Below are positions 17,667 through 26,557 of a stretch of 64,000 bases of DNA, piece after piece. Both the position numbers and the translations under genes were made by a program. The notes below the pieces were generated by a model. The model was not told the origin of the DNA. It did no database searches and saw nothing but the letters and a program-made list of their open reading frames with translations. This stretch comes from Actinopolyspora alba (GTDB lineage Bacteria; Actinomycetota; Actinomycetes; Mycobacteriales; Pseudonocardiaceae): contig NZ_FOMZ01000013.1 of assembly GCF_900112765.1 (NCBI RefSeq), forward strand, positions 62,001 to 126,000, given 5' to 3'. Position 1 is the stretch's first letter; each line of letters opens with the position of its first letter.

Positions 17667-18860
17667 ATGATTCCGTTACTCGCCAAGCGCACTCCCGAGC
17701 GGGGGCGTTCCATCGGTCCCGCTCGGGCACGTCGCCGTGTTCTGGCGGTCACGCTCTCCGCGTGTCTCGCCGTGCCGTTCTCCGCGCTGTCGTACGTTTC
17801 AGCGTCCGCGGCGGATCGCCCCGCGGACCAGTCCGCGGGGCAGAAGGTGGAACGGGCCCACTCGGCCGCTGATTTCCAGGGGGTGAACTGGGCCAGGCCC
17901 AAGGACAACTTCGTCGACGGCCCCGTCGTTCCCGAGGGGCTGAGCGTCTCCGACGACTACGGGACCGTCAAGGCCAAGGCGAGTGCCGTCTACGAGGAGT
18001 TCAGGGAGACGAGCGGGGCGAACACCGTTCGGCTGCCGATCAACACTCATTCCGTTCCCGGCACGGAGTGGGGCGACGCCTACGCCGGGGCCGTCGACGC
18101 CGCTACGGAGAACGGCTTCAAGGTGATCCTGTCCTACTGGGAGGACGGGGCGTCCTCGGGCGGCCGGATCGTCGACACGGAGGCCTTCGACGCGATGTGG
18201 GACGCGGTGGTCTCCCGCTGGCGCTTCGACAGCCGGGTCCACTTCGAACCGATGAACGAGCCCCACGGCTACAGCGCCGCCGAGTGGGCCGATGTCGCCG
18301 CAGGCTGGATCGCCGACCGACCGGGAGTTCCCAGGAATCGGATCTTCGTCAGCGGTCACGGCTACAACGGTGACGTCACCGCCGTGTGCGACGACGGCCG
18401 TCTCGCCGGGACGTACTTGTCGTTGCACCTGTACGCGTTCCAGTTCGACTCGATGAGCTACGAGGAGTGGCGAGAGCTGTTCGACTCCCGGATCGGTGAC
18501 TGCGGTTCCCGCACCGTGCTGGACGAGTTCGGTGCCCCGATGGACGACGGCAGGGACTACGGCGAGGCCGACAGCACGGACAACTTCGTCCGTTACATCC
18601 GCGCGGCCACCGACGCCGTCCGCTCCCACGACATGGGTGCGGTCTACTGGCCCGCCCTCGGCGGCAAGCACACCTACCGGCCCGACTACGACTGGTACTC
18701 CCTCTACGCCCTGCAGGGCAGCGGCACCGACCTGTCGTTGCGCGTGCGCAACGACAGCATGATCGACCGGCTCCGCTACGCCTGGGACGGCGCGGGCCAC
18801 GCGGCTCCCGCGGCAGCTGAGCACCGGTCCTCGGTTCCGGCGACGCCCCGGGGCCGGTGA
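17667..18860 (+). CDS. Secreted GH5-family glycoside hydrolase (cellulase-like)
   Basis: A 397-residue secreted enzyme. An N-terminal region with Arg-rich start and hydrophobic stretch (VLAVTLSACLAVPFSALSY, ending ASA) is a signal peptide. The catalytic part follows: FQGVNWARP, the NTVRLPIN strand, acid/base Glu in HFEPMNEPHGY, a HLYAFQFD strand, and the nucleophile Glu in TVLDEFGAPMDDG, the GH5 arrangement. The frame is open upstream for 74 codons, but the ATG at 17667 gives a clean signal peptide. Endo-beta-glucanase is the default reading; within this galactose-oriented locus another beta-glycan is plausible. Confidence 0.85.
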   Translation: MIPLLAKRTPERGRSIGPARARRRVLAVTLSACLAVPFSALSYVSASAADRPADQSAGQKVERAHSAADFQGVNWARPKDNFVDGPVVPEGLSVSDDYGTVKAKASAVYEEFRETSGANTVRLPINTHSVPGTEWGDAYAGAVDAATENGFKVILSYWEDGASSGGRIVDTEAFDAMWDAVVSRWRFDSRVHFEPMNEPHGYSAAEWADVAAGWIADRPGVPRNRIFVSGHGYNGDVTAVCDDGRLAGTYLSLHLYAFQFDSMSYEEWRELFDSRIGDCGSRTVLDEFGAPMDDGRDYGEADSTDNFVRYIRAATDAVRSHDMGAVYWPALGGKHTYRPDYDWYSLYALQGSGTDLSLRVRNDSMIDRLRYAWDGAGHAAPAAAEHRSSVPATPRGR

Positions 18861-18928
18861 GGAGCCGACGAGTACGGAGCGACGGATCGCTCGCCCGGGC
18901 TCGAAACGGGTGCTTTCCGCGTGTTCCC

Positions 18929-18962
18929 GGCCGGGGCGGTCGCGCCCGCGATCGCCCCGGCC
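18929..18962 (+). terminator. Hairpin terminator after the GH5 gene
   Basis: A 15-bp stem with one G-T wobble and a GCCC loop (left arm 18929-18943, right arm 18948-18962), starting GGCCGGGGCG. It separates GH5 from the GH43 gene, whose ribosome-binding site lies about 60 bases downstream. Confidence 0.7.
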
Positions 18963-19033
18963 GCCCGGTCGTCTCACCCGGTTCCGCCGGACCGTCCGGC
19001 GGAACCACGGATCCCGCGGCGGAAGGAGTCGTC

Positions 19034-20503
19034 ATGTTCCCGGCAGCACGGCACGGAGCGCGCGGAAGGAAGGCACGCGGCCTCTGGTTGTTGGTGGCGG
19101 CCGCGTGTCTGAGCCTCGGCGCCACCGTACTCGTGGTACCGCCCGCGCAGGCGGATCCCGTCACCGTCCGGAACGGAACACAGTTCACCGATCCGAACGG
19201 CGAGCCGATCCACGCGCACGGCGGAGGCGTCATCGAGGTCGACGGCTACTACTACTGGTTCGGGGAGAACCGCGCCGCGGACGACTCCTTCCGGTACGTC
19301 TCCGTGTACCGCTCGACCGATCTGAAGCACTGGGAGTTCCGCGACCACGTGCTGAGCGCCTCCTCCGCGCCGGAGCTGGCCAGCGCCAACATCGAGCGGC
19401 CGAAGGTGTTGTACAACGAGTCGACCGGCCAGTTCGTAATGTGGGTGCACAAGGAGAACGACCAGGACTACAGCCAGGCCCGCGCGGCCGTCGCCGTCTC
19501 CGACACCGTCGACGGGGACTACAGCTGGCAGGGCAGCTTCCGGCCGTTGGGCAACATGTCCCGCGACATCACGGTCTTCGTCGACGACGACGGCACCGGT
19601 TACATGGTCTCGGCCGCCAACGAGAACCTGGATCTGCACATCTACCGGCTCACCGAGGACTACACGGCGGTGGAGAGCCTGGTGGCCAACCCGTGGCCCG
19701 GTGGTCACCGCGAGGCCCCGGCCCTCTTCGAGCGCGACGGGGTCTACTTCATGCTCACCTCCGGAGCCACGGGTTGGGATCCCAACCAGCAGCAGTACGC
19801 CACCTCCACCAGCCTCGACGGCGGCTGGAGCGAGATGCGGGACGTCGGCGACTCCACCGCCTACGGTTCCCAGACCGCCTGGGTGCTGCCGATTCAGGGC
19901 ACCGGGAGCACCTCCTACCTCTACCTCGGTGACCGCTGGGCGGGAGCCTGGGGCGGGCCGGTCAACGACTCGCGCTACGTGTGGCTGCCGCTGCGGTTCC
20001 CCGACGACCGCACCATCCGGATGGACTGGGCGCCGGAACTGACCGTCGACACAGCGGCGGGCACCGTCGGAACGAGCGGCGGACCCTACGAAACCCTGAC
20101 CGCCCGGCACTCCGGCAAGTGCGTGGACGTTCCCGCGCGTTCCCAGCTCGCGGGCGAGCAGTTGGCGCAGTACCCCTGCAACGGTGGCGGCAACCAGCGG
20201 TTCTGGCTGGAGGACGTCGGTGGTGACTACGTTCGGCTGGTCACCCGGCACAGTTCGATGTGCCTGGCCGTGGCGGAGGCTGCCACACGGAACGGTGCGG
20301 CCGTTGTCCAGCAGCGGTGCGGTTTCGGGCAGGAGCAGCAGTGGCGGGTGAGTGACTCCGGCGACGGCTACGTCACCTTCACCGCCCGGCACAGCGGCAA
20401 GTGCCTGGACGTCTCCGACGAGTCCACCGCGGACGGTGCCGATCTCATCCAGTACACCTGCTCCGGCGTCGCCTGGCAGCAGTTCCGGCGCGCCGAGGTG
20501 TGA
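19034..20503 (+). CDS. Secreted GH43 exo-beta-1,3-galactanase-like enzyme with ricin-type lectin domain
   Basis: A 489-residue secreted protein. The signal peptide ends near PPAQADP. A five-bladed propeller follows with GH43 signatures: IHAHGGGVIEVDGYYYWFGENR, ASANIERPKVLYNESTGQFVMW, SRDITVFVDDDGTGYM and WPGGHREAPALFERDGVYFML, which resemble the exo-beta-1,3-galactanase subfamily (GH43_24). Residues about 355-489 are a ricin-B/CBM13-type domain with three repeats, each containing ARHSGKCVDV- or RHSSMCLAV-like segments and a QQ(F/W) motif. Such a module binds galactose-containing glycans. It should release galactose from beta-1,3-galactan backbones outside the cell, feeding the importer. The ATG at 19034 has a GGAAGGAG ribosome-binding site. 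Confidence 0.87.
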   Translation: MFPAARHGARGRKARGLWLLVAAACLSLGATVLVVPPAQADPVTVRNGTQFTDPNGEPIHAHGGGVIEVDGYYYWFGENRAADDSFRYVSVYRSTDLKHWEFRDHVLSASSAPELASANIERPKVLYNESTGQFVMWVHKENDQDYSQARAAVAVSDTVDGDYSWQGSFRPLGNMSRDITVFVDDDGTGYMVSAANENLDLHIYRLTEDYTAVESLVANPWPGGHREAPALFERDGVYFMLTSGATGWDPNQQQYATSTSLDGGWSEMRDVGDSTAYGSQTAWVLPIQGTGSTSYLYLGDRWAGAWGGPVNDSRYVWLPLRFPDDRTIRMDWAPELTVDTAAGTVGTSGGPYETLTARHSGKCVDVPARSQLAGEQLAQYPCNGGGNQRFWLEDVGGDYVRLVTRHSSMCLAVAEAATRNGAAVVQQRCGFGQEQQWRVSDSGDGYVTFTARHSGKCLDVSDESTADGADLIQYTCSGVAWQQFRRAEV

Positions 20504-20622
20504 GTGTGGTGAAGTGTCCCCGGACACCGGGACGACCGGCTGGCCGGGTGCGCGCGGTTTCGTCAGGCGCGTTTTCTCTCGCGCCCGTGGGCGCTACCCG
20601 GAATGAGTGAGGTAAGGATTCC

Positions 20623-21408
20623 ATGAGCTGGAAGTTCGCCGTGAGCACGCTCGGGATGCCGGGCACACCGGTGCGGCAGGCCGCGCGGGTCGCGCGTGAG
20701 CACGGTTGTCACGGTGTGGAGCTCCGGGTGCACCCGGACGAGGAAGTCCGGTTGGGGATGTCGTCCCGGAAAGCGGCGGACACGCGCAGGTTGATCGAGG
20801 GCGAGGGACTCGAGGTGGCGTGTCTGGCGGGCTACGCCAAGGTGTGCGCGCCGGGTCCGGACGAGTCTCCGGTGGCGGAGCTGCGTTCCCTCGTCGAGCT
20901 GGCCGGGTTGATCGGGGCGCCCGCGGTGCGGGTTTTCCCGGGCGGGGAGTCCGGCGAGGACGGTCCCGCTCGGGAGCGGATCGGTGCCGTGCTGCCCGAT
21001 CTGGAGCGGCAGGGTGTCACGTTGCTCGTCGAGACCCACGATTCGCATCCCACGGGCGGACTCGCGCGCCGGTTGGTGGAACCGTTCGGTAGCCCCGAGA
21101 CCGTCGCCGTGCTGTGGGACGCGCTGCACCCGTGGCGGATGGGCGAGTCCCCGACGGAGACCCGGGAGCTGCTGGGCGACTATCTCGGTTATTTCCAGAT
21201 CAAGGACGCGCGGCGGGCGGATTCGTGGACACCGGTCCCGCCGGGCGAGGGGGACGTGCCGCTCGCCGAGTGCGGGACCCTGCTGCGGCCGTGGTCGGGG
21301 TGGATCTCGCTGGAGTGGGAACGTGCCTGGTATCCGGACATCGATCCCGTTCCGGTGCCGCTGCGTGCCGCTGCCGACTGGTTCGAACGCTGGCATCGCC
21401 CGGAGTGA
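20623..21408 (+). CDS. Sugar phosphate isomerase/epimerase family TIM-barrel protein
   Basis: A 261-residue protein of the xylose-isomerase-like TIM-barrel (AP endonuclease 2) family. Recognisable strands are KFAVSTLGMPG, HGVELRVHPDEEVR, VACLAGYAKVCAP, APAVRVFPGG, TLLVETHDSHP, VAVLWDALHPWRMGE, YFQIKDARR and WISLEWERAW; the Glu, Asp, His and Glu in the ETHD, WDALHP, QIKD and SLEWE segments are the usual metal ligands. It probably isomerises or epimerises a sugar from the locus. GTAAGGA precedes the ATG. Confidence 0.82.
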   Translation: MSWKFAVSTLGMPGTPVRQAARVAREHGCHGVELRVHPDEEVRLGMSSRKAADTRRLIEGEGLEVACLAGYAKVCAPGPDESPVAELRSLVELAGLIGAPAVRVFPGGESGEDGPARERIGAVLPDLERQGVTLLVETHDSHPTGGLARRLVEPFGSPETVAVLWDALHPWRMGESPTETRELLGDYLGYFQIKDARRADSWTPVPPGEGDVPLAECGTLLRPWSGWISLEWERAWYPDIDPVPVPLRAAADWFERWHRPE

Positions 21409-21508
21409 GTCGTACGGCAACCCTGGACTGGCTGACGGCGCACGTACTTCGGTGCACGTCGCCGTAGGACATGTCCGAGGTCCGGTGTTCGTCCTCGTGC
21501 AGGGGTGT

Positions 21509-21536
21509 GTTCGCGTGATTTCACGATCACGCGAAC
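21509..21536. terminator. Bidirectional hairpin terminator
   Basis: A perfect 11-bp stem (GTTCGCGTGAT at 21509-21519, complement at 21526-21536) with a 6-base loop lies between the convergent isomerase and methyltransferase genes. Confidence 0.75.
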
Positions 21537-21607
21537 CCCCTCGGCGTACTGTAATCAGGACTCGCTCGTGCGGTGTTCTCACGCTTCGAGCTGTGGATCA
21601 AGCATGA

Positions 21608-22438
21608 TCACTCCGATTTTTTCGCCGATACCAGCACGTATCCGAAATCCGGCGAGTCCCGCATTTTGCGGGCTTCTTCGATCCGCTTCTCGAATTCCTC
21701 GGGTCCGATCGCTTTCACGTACTCGTCGCGACAGGAGAGTGCTCCCGCCACGAAGTGTCGCATCGAATGCCTCGCGTTTTTCCCGACATCCGTCGTTTCG
21801 ATTTGTCCCAGTCCGGCCCGTTCGAGGAGTTCGTCGTACTCGTCGGTTCTCGACATGATGTACATGCCCTCTGCCGAAGAGGTCTCGCTGGAGTTGTAGC
21901 GTTCTTGCGTCGAGGCTTCGTGCACGGTCGGATCGGCGATCGACACCCGCCCGCCCGGGCGTAACACGCGCACGATCTCACGTAGAGCGTGCACCTTGTC
22001 CGGCATGTGCACCATCGATTCCAGCGCCATCACCCCGTCGAAGGAATCGTCGGGGTACGGGAGGTGCATCGCGTCGGCGACCTCGTAGCGAACCCGGTCA
22101 TCCAGACCGGCTTCTCGTGCCTGTTCGGTGGCGATGGAGATCTGGTGTGGGCTGATGGATATGCCGACGACATCGACCTCGTGTTTCCGGCCGAGCAGCA
22201 GTGCGGGGGATCCGGTGCCGCACCCGAGGTCGAGGATACGTTGTCCGGGGGACGGATCGAGTCGGCGGATCACCTCTTCGGTCATTCTGTCGGTGGCCTC
22301 ACCGAAGGAGCTCTGATCGTCCTCGTCCTCCCAGTAGCCGTAGTGAAGATTGCCGTTCCAGAGCTTCGCCACGACGGTGGCTGTCCTGTCGTACGCATCC
22401 GCGACCTTGCTGCTGTTCGAGGCGGAATCCGAGGTCAT
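21608..22438 (-). CDS. SAM-dependent class I methyltransferase
   Basis: A 276-residue methyltransferase with a Rossmann-like SAM site: ILDLGCGTGSPALLL (motif I), VVGISISPHQI, RVRYEVADAMHLPYPDDSFDGVMALESMVHM and REIVRVLRPGGRVSIADP. The N-terminal YDRTATVVAKLWNGNLHYGYWED segment is characteristic of the natural-product C/O-methyltransferase group that includes rifamycin-type and sterol-like enzymes. It stands alone on the minus strand next to the autoregulator-like cluster; involvement in that pathway is possible but not shown. An AGAGGT ribosome-binding site precedes the ATG. Confidence 0.85.
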   Translation of the reverse strand: MTSDSASNSSKVADAYDRTATVVAKLWNGNLHYGYWEDEDDQSSFGEATDRMTEEVIRRLDPSPGQRILDLGCGTGSPALLLGRKHEVDVVGISISPHQISIATEQAREAGLDDRVRYEVADAMHLPYPDDSFDGVMALESMVHMPDKVHALREIVRVLRPGGRVSIADPTVHEASTQERYNSSETSSAEGMYIMSRTDEYDELLERAGLGQIETTDVGKNARHSMRHFVAGALSCRDEYVKAIGPEEFEKRIEEARKMRDSPDFGYVLVSAKKSE

Positions 22439-23626
22439 CGCGTTACCTCTTTCGTCGTTCCGGTGGAAGCGCTTTCTTCCGTTTCGGGCTGGATTCGTCC
22501 ATTACCGCGGGCCGCTGGGAGGCCCTTGCCGGCGGGAAGAAGGGTCGATTAGACGTGCACGTCGGTAGGGGAGTGCTCGTTGTGTTTACGTATGCTCTGA
22601 ATTGCGTGTAGGGGACTCGGTGGAATCGACAACTTATCCCCTGTGGAGTGTGTTGTCCACCAACGGCGTTCCCTCGCGGCGTGTGCGCGGTAAGTAAACG
22701 ATGCGGCTCGGCGGACCGGCGTCGAGAAAAGCGAGTTCGACCAGCGATTCCTCGGGGTTCCTGAGTGGTTTTCCCGCGCGGGGTTTCCCGGTGTGGGGCT
22801 TTCGGAGTGTCTCCGGCGCGTGTAGCGACCTTTCGGTAGTACCGGTCTGCTTCCGGTGGCGAGCTACAGCGAAGCCCGTCCTTCTCCGGCGTGCACACCG
22901 CTAATGTGCCGCCGTACGCCAGGCACAGGGCTGGGAGAACGATGTGCGGACCCGTGAATGCTCCGACCTCGGTCGTGTGGCGGACATCGCGCAGTTGGGT
23001 GAGCTAGAACGTGGCTCTCCTTTGTCCCGGCGGTTCCGCGCGGTGATCCCTACGTGATTGGCGTTGGTCGTGGGTGCGGTGATCTCCGCGATTTGTTGAC
23101 ACGGACGCGGCCCGCTGGGGACCGGGCGTCGCGGTAGGCCTACAGTATCCGCTGCGTTCCACGATTGGTGGGAGCTGTCGGGGATAAGTTTGCCACTACG
23201 AGGAAATCGATCATCGACGATCTACGGCGGAAGTTTTTCGGTCAGCCGGTGGATTTCGTGGCGGAGCCGACGAATCCGCACAACCAGGATGTGGTCCCCC
23301 GCGGCACGCGGGTGGCGTTGAACACGTGGAGCACGCCCGATCACTACGCTGGTCGCACGGATCGTTGGTGGTCGCGTTTTACTTCCGAAATTGTCCCGAA
23401 CCGGGAGGCGCACGAGGCCGCACTACGGTCTCGCGCGGTGCTCGACAAGTCAGCCCGACTGAGAGTGTCAGCTTTGTTCTGAGGGGCACTCGAGGATGAC
23501 GAAGCCGACCGGCGCGGAAAAACATCGAATTACGGGACTGTTGTCAACGCGTTGTCAGCGCTGTGTCAGTCCAAGTGGATAGAACCGAACCCTGCGCACT
23601 CTCAAACGATCGAGAGGTATTCGCTT
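22439..23626. other. Long sparsely coding region before the autoregulator-like operon
   Basis: About 1.2 kb with no confident gene. It holds the promoter of the leftward methyltransferase and of the rightward operon. A 10-base palindrome GTAGGCCTAC lies near 23133, and TTGTCAACGCGTTGTCAGCG with repeated TGTCA steps lies near 23540. One weak open frame (23165-23482) is listed separately. Base composition is lower in GC than the flanks in places, so decayed genes are possible. Confidence 0.45.
23165..23482 (+). CDS. Hypothetical ORF, doubtful
   Basis: A 105-codon open frame starting TTG (or GTG one codon later) without a clear ribosome-binding site. The translation has protein-like composition in its middle (TRKSIIDDLRRKFFGQPVDF, NTWSTPDHYAGRTDRWWSRF) but I do not recognise it. 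It may be a gene fragment. Nothing links it to the neighbours except direction. Confidence 0.2.
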   Translation: MVGAVGDKFATTRKSIIDDLRRKFFGQPVDFVAEPTNPHNQDVVPRGTRVALNTWSTPDHYAGRTDRWWSRFTSEIVPNREAHEAALRSRAVLDKSARLRVSALF

Positions 23627-23908
23627 ATGCGAAAACGGATCTTTCCCGTCTGGAACGACACGCACGAACAGGCTCTCGGGGAGATCGACACCGCACGTGC
23701 CGAAAATCTTTTATCCAGTGGAGGTTTGACACAACGCGAAGTCGCTGTTCGAGCAGCGGCTACAGCTGGCGAGTCCGAGGCCTCGTACGGCGGTTCTCTC
23801 GCGGTTGGAACCGCACGGTACAGGGCCGCGGCGGACTCAGTACGGGGCAGCGGCCGGAGTTCCGCCGCTGTCGGTGAGCACAGCGCGGTCCCGGAACTGA
23901 TCGTATGA
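23627..23908 (+). CDS. Small hypothetical protein coupled to the KAS III gene
   Basis: A 93-residue frame beginning MRKRIFPVWNDTHEQALGEID, preceded by GAGAGG, whose TGA overlaps the ATG of the ketosynthase gene by 4 bases. The N-terminal third is charged and helical; the rest is Ala/Ser/Gly-rich and could be disordered. I recognise no family. The overlap and ribosome-binding site support translation, perhaps as a coupling leader for the operon. Confidence 0.45.
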   Translation: MRKRIFPVWNDTHEQALGEIDTARAENLLSSGGLTQREVAVRAAATAGESEASYGGSLAVGTARYRAAADSVRGSGRSSAAVGEHSAVPELIV

Positions 23909-24963
23909 CGCGAGCGGATGTGTCGTCGCGGGTCGGTACCGGGATCGTCGGGCTGGGCGCTTATCTGCCGGAGACGGTGCGCGGCAACAGCGAAGTGGCC
24001 GCCGGTGCCGGGGTTACCGCCGATTGGATCGAGCAGCGAACCGGGGTGCTCGAACGGCGGGCGGCCCGACCGGGTCAGGCGGCTTCGGACCTGGCGGCGC
24101 AAGCGGCCCTGCGAGCCCTGTCGTCGGCCGGTGTCGAACCGGAGCAGGTGGCGATGGTGGTTCTGGGGACATCCACTCTGGACGAGTTGGGCCCGGCCAC
24201 CGCGTGCCGGGTGCAGCACCTGATCAACGCCACCAACGCGGTCGCGTTCGATGTGAACGCCGCTTGTTCGGGCTTCGTGTTCGGCATGCAGACCGCGCAC
24301 GACTGGCTGACCCAACGAGGTCGCGGGCGGTACGCACTGGTGATCGGGGTGGAGCTGTACTCGAAGTTCCTCGACCCCGCGGACCGAGGCACCGCGGTGT
24401 TGTTCGCCGACGGTGCGGGAGCGGCCGTGGTGGGTGAGGTCCCGTCCGAGCGGGGAGTGCTGCACTTGGCGACCGGTTCGGACGGGAGTCAGGCCGACCA
24501 GGTGCTCATCCCGGGAGGGGGTAGTCGTCTTCCTGCCAGCGACGAGTCGTTGACGAGCGGTGCGCACACGATCCACATGAACGGACGCGCGGTGCGCGAC
24601 TTCATCACCACCGCGTTTCCCCGCGTCCTGGAGGAGTCGTGCCGCGCGGCGGGGATCGACAGGAGCGACCTGGACGTGATCGTGCCGCACCAGCCCAATC
24701 CGCTGTTGCTGAGCCACCTGGCCGAGCAGGCCGGAATCCCGGCGGAGAAAACGGTGATCACGGGGGATCGGGTGGGCAACGTCGGTGCCGCTTCCATACC
24801 TGTGGCCCTGACCCACGCGGTCGCGGAGGGGCGGGTCGGCGATGGGGACCACGTGCTGCTTCCGACCTTCGGGGCGGGAGTCACCTGGGGCGCCTGCCTG
24901 CTGCGCTGGTCCCCGCCGTTCAGGCAGCCTCGCAGCCCGCTCGATGAGATTCGCGGAGAGTGA
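23905..24963 (+). CDS. 3-oxoacyl-ACP synthase III-like ketosynthase
   Basis: A 352-residue thiolase-fold enzyme of the FabH/KAS III group. The catalytic triad is present: Cys in DVNAACSGFVFG, His in VIVPHQPNPLL, and Asn in GDRVGNVGAASIP. Such enzymes condense an acyl-CoA starter with malonyl-ACP, or act in secondary pathways as acyl transferases. It is coupled at both ends (ATGA and GTGA overlaps) with the small ORF and the SDR gene. Being inside an operon with AfsA-like and acyl-CoA oxidase genes suggests it builds the acyl part of a signalling molecule rather than serving housekeeping fatty acid synthesis. Confidence 0.9.
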   Translation: MTRADVSSRVGTGIVGLGAYLPETVRGNSEVAAGAGVTADWIEQRTGVLERRAARPGQAASDLAAQAALRALSSAGVEPEQVAMVVLGTSTLDELGPATACRVQHLINATNAVAFDVNAACSGFVFGMQTAHDWLTQRGRGRYALVIGVELYSKFLDPADRGTAVLFADGAGAAVVGEVPSERGVLHLATGSDGSQADQVLIPGGGSRLPASDESLTSGAHTIHMNGRAVRDFITTAFPRVLEESCRAAGIDRSDLDVIVPHQPNPLLLSHLAEQAGIPAEKTVITGDRVGNVGAASIPVALTHAVAEGRVGDGDHVLLPTFGAGVTWGACLLRWSPPFRQPRSPLDEIRGE

Positions 24964-25772
24964 TCGAAGTGTACGGGCAAGCCTTGTTCGACCTCACCGG
25001 GCGGCGAGTGCTGGTCACCGGGGCATCCCGGGGGATCGGTGCGCAACTCGCACGAGGTTTCACCGCGGCGGGAGCACGCGTCGCGCTCACCGCCCGCTCG
25101 CGGAACGCGCTGCGGCGGCTGGCCACCGACATCGAGGAGGAAGGCGGAGAGGCGGTGGTGATTCCGGGCGATCTGTCCACTGCCGACGGTTGCACTACCG
25201 CGGTGGAGGAAGCCGTCGCCGCCCTGGGCGGACTGGACGTGCTGCTGCACAACGCGGGTGGGCCGGTGGCTGACGAGCAAGGGGTGATGCAGCTGCGCCC
25301 CGTGCTGGGGACTTCCGACGACGAGTGGGCCGGAGTGCTGGACGTGAACCTGATGGGCGCGGTGCGGTTGTTGCGGGGTGCTCACCCGTTTCTCGCCGTC
25401 TCGCCGGACCCGAGCGTGACGGTCATGTCCTCGGTGGCCGGGCTCGTCGGTGTGGGCGGTATGGAGGCGTATGGGGCGGCCAAGGCCGCCCAGATGTCGC
25501 TGGTGCGTTCGCTGGGAACCGCGTGGGGAAGGAGCGGAATCCGGGTCAACGCGCTCGCACCGGGCTGGGTGAGCACCGACATGACTTCCTCGGTGCACGA
25601 GGACCAGGACACATCCGAGGCAGTACTGGCAGGAGTTCCGCAACATCGGTGGGCCGATCCGAGCGAGGTGGTGGGCCCCGCGCTGTTCCTGGCGTCCCCG
25701 GCCGCGTCGTTCATGACGGGCCAAACTCTGGTCATCGACGGGGGACTCGTGGCTCACCCCGCTATCAGCTGA
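24960..25772 (+). CDS. SDR-family oxidoreductase (FabG-like)
   Basis: A 270-residue short-chain dehydrogenase. The NAD(P) site is VLVTGASRGIGAQLARG; the NAG motif is LLHNAGGP; the catalytic Ser is in VMSSVAGLVG and the Tyr/Lys pair in MEAYGAAKAAQ. The C-terminus DGGLVAHPAIS is usual for classical SDRs. It probably reduces a beta-keto or ring keto group of the product. The GTG start overlaps the KAS III stop. Confidence 0.9.
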   Translation: MIEVYGQALFDLTGRRVLVTGASRGIGAQLARGFTAAGARVALTARSRNALRRLATDIEEEGGEAVVIPGDLSTADGCTTAVEEAVAALGGLDVLLHNAGGPVADEQGVMQLRPVLGTSDDEWAGVLDVNLMGAVRLLRGAHPFLAVSPDPSVTVMSSVAGLVGVGGMEAYGAAKAAQMSLVRSLGTAWGRSGIRVNALAPGWVSTDMTSSVHEDQDTSEAVLAGVPQHRWADPSEVVGPALFLASPAASFMTGQTLVIDGGLVAHPAIS

Positions 25773-25804
25773 GCACGTAACACGACCGACGAAAGGTAGG
25801 ACCG

Positions 25805-26557
25805 ATGGGCGAGACGCACGTGTGGGTCGTCGGAGATTGCTTCGCACGGTTCACCGGCAACGAGAACGTGATGACGACGTCCGAGGTGGCGCTGTGGGTG
25901 CGATCACACGCCGAGCCGGATGCCCGGGGAGCGGTGCTGCACCCGGCGCTCGGAGTGGATCGTGCGATGTGGCGCGAACTCGCCCGAACCATCTCACGGG
26001 CGGGACTGGATCAGGTGGTGCTGCCGCAGGGTGCCCCGCCCGAACCGGTCGGGCGACACACCGTGTTGAAACAGCAGCAGGACAACGTCCTCATCGGTGA
26101 GCCGCACGTCTCGGGAAATGAGGTCACGGGGGCGCTGCTGGTTCCCAACGACACCGAGATGCTGCGGGATCACACCGCCGATCAGCAGCACATCCCGGGC
26201 ATGCTGTTGATCGAGGCGGTCACCCAGCTCATCACCTGGGCCGTGGGTGAGACGGTGCCCCCGATCGCCGACGGCACACCGCGTTACGCGGTGATGCACC
26301 AGCTGCGGACCGAGTTTCACCGCTTCGTGTTTCCGCTGCCCGCCGTGCTGCGTGCCCACCTCACTCGTGATGGCGAATCCACCGACGAGCGAGTGCCGCT
26401 GACCGCGCGGGTCGATATCGAGCAGGCGGAGCGGGTGACCACCGTGTGCGAGATCGAGTTGAACGCCTTCGATCCGAACGCGGTGTTCACCGTCGAAGCC
26501 GGACAGGCGGCCAAAACCGTGCGGCGCATGGCACCGTTAGCGGGAGTCGCGGCATGA
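25805..26557 (+). CDS. AfsA-like hotdog-domain protein
   Basis: A 250-residue protein. Its second half (from LKQQQDNVLIGEPHV) is a hotdog-fold domain with the segment HTADQQHIPGMLLIEAVTQLI, which I recognise as the AfsA (A-factor biosynthesis) signature; LRTEFHRFVFPLPAVLRAHL follows as in the family. AfsA enzymes join a beta-keto acyl group to dihydroxyacetone phosphate on the way to gamma-butyrolactone hormones. Canonical AfsA has two hotdog units in about 300 residues; here only one is clear and the first 90 residues look different. The short 32-base gap after the SDR and the 4-base overlap with the oxidase place it in the same operon. Confidence 0.75.
   Translation: MGETHVWVVGDCFARFTGNENVMTTSEVALWVRSHAEPDARGAVLHPALGVDRAMWRELARTISRAGLDQVVLPQGAPPEPVGRHTVLKQQQDNVLIGEPHVSGNEVTGALLVPNDTEMLRDHTADQQHIPGMLLIEAVTQLITWAVGETVPPIADGTPRYAVMHQLRTEFHRFVFPLPAVLRAHLTRDGESTDERVPLTARVDIEQAERVTTVCEIELNAFDPNAVFTVEAGQAAKTVRRMAPLAGVAA

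Noticed and set aside
22443-22898. A 151-codon minus-strand frame upstream of the methyltransferase.
   Set aside because: It has low-complexity Arg/Pro/Thr content, no ribosome-binding site, and covers the likely promoter.
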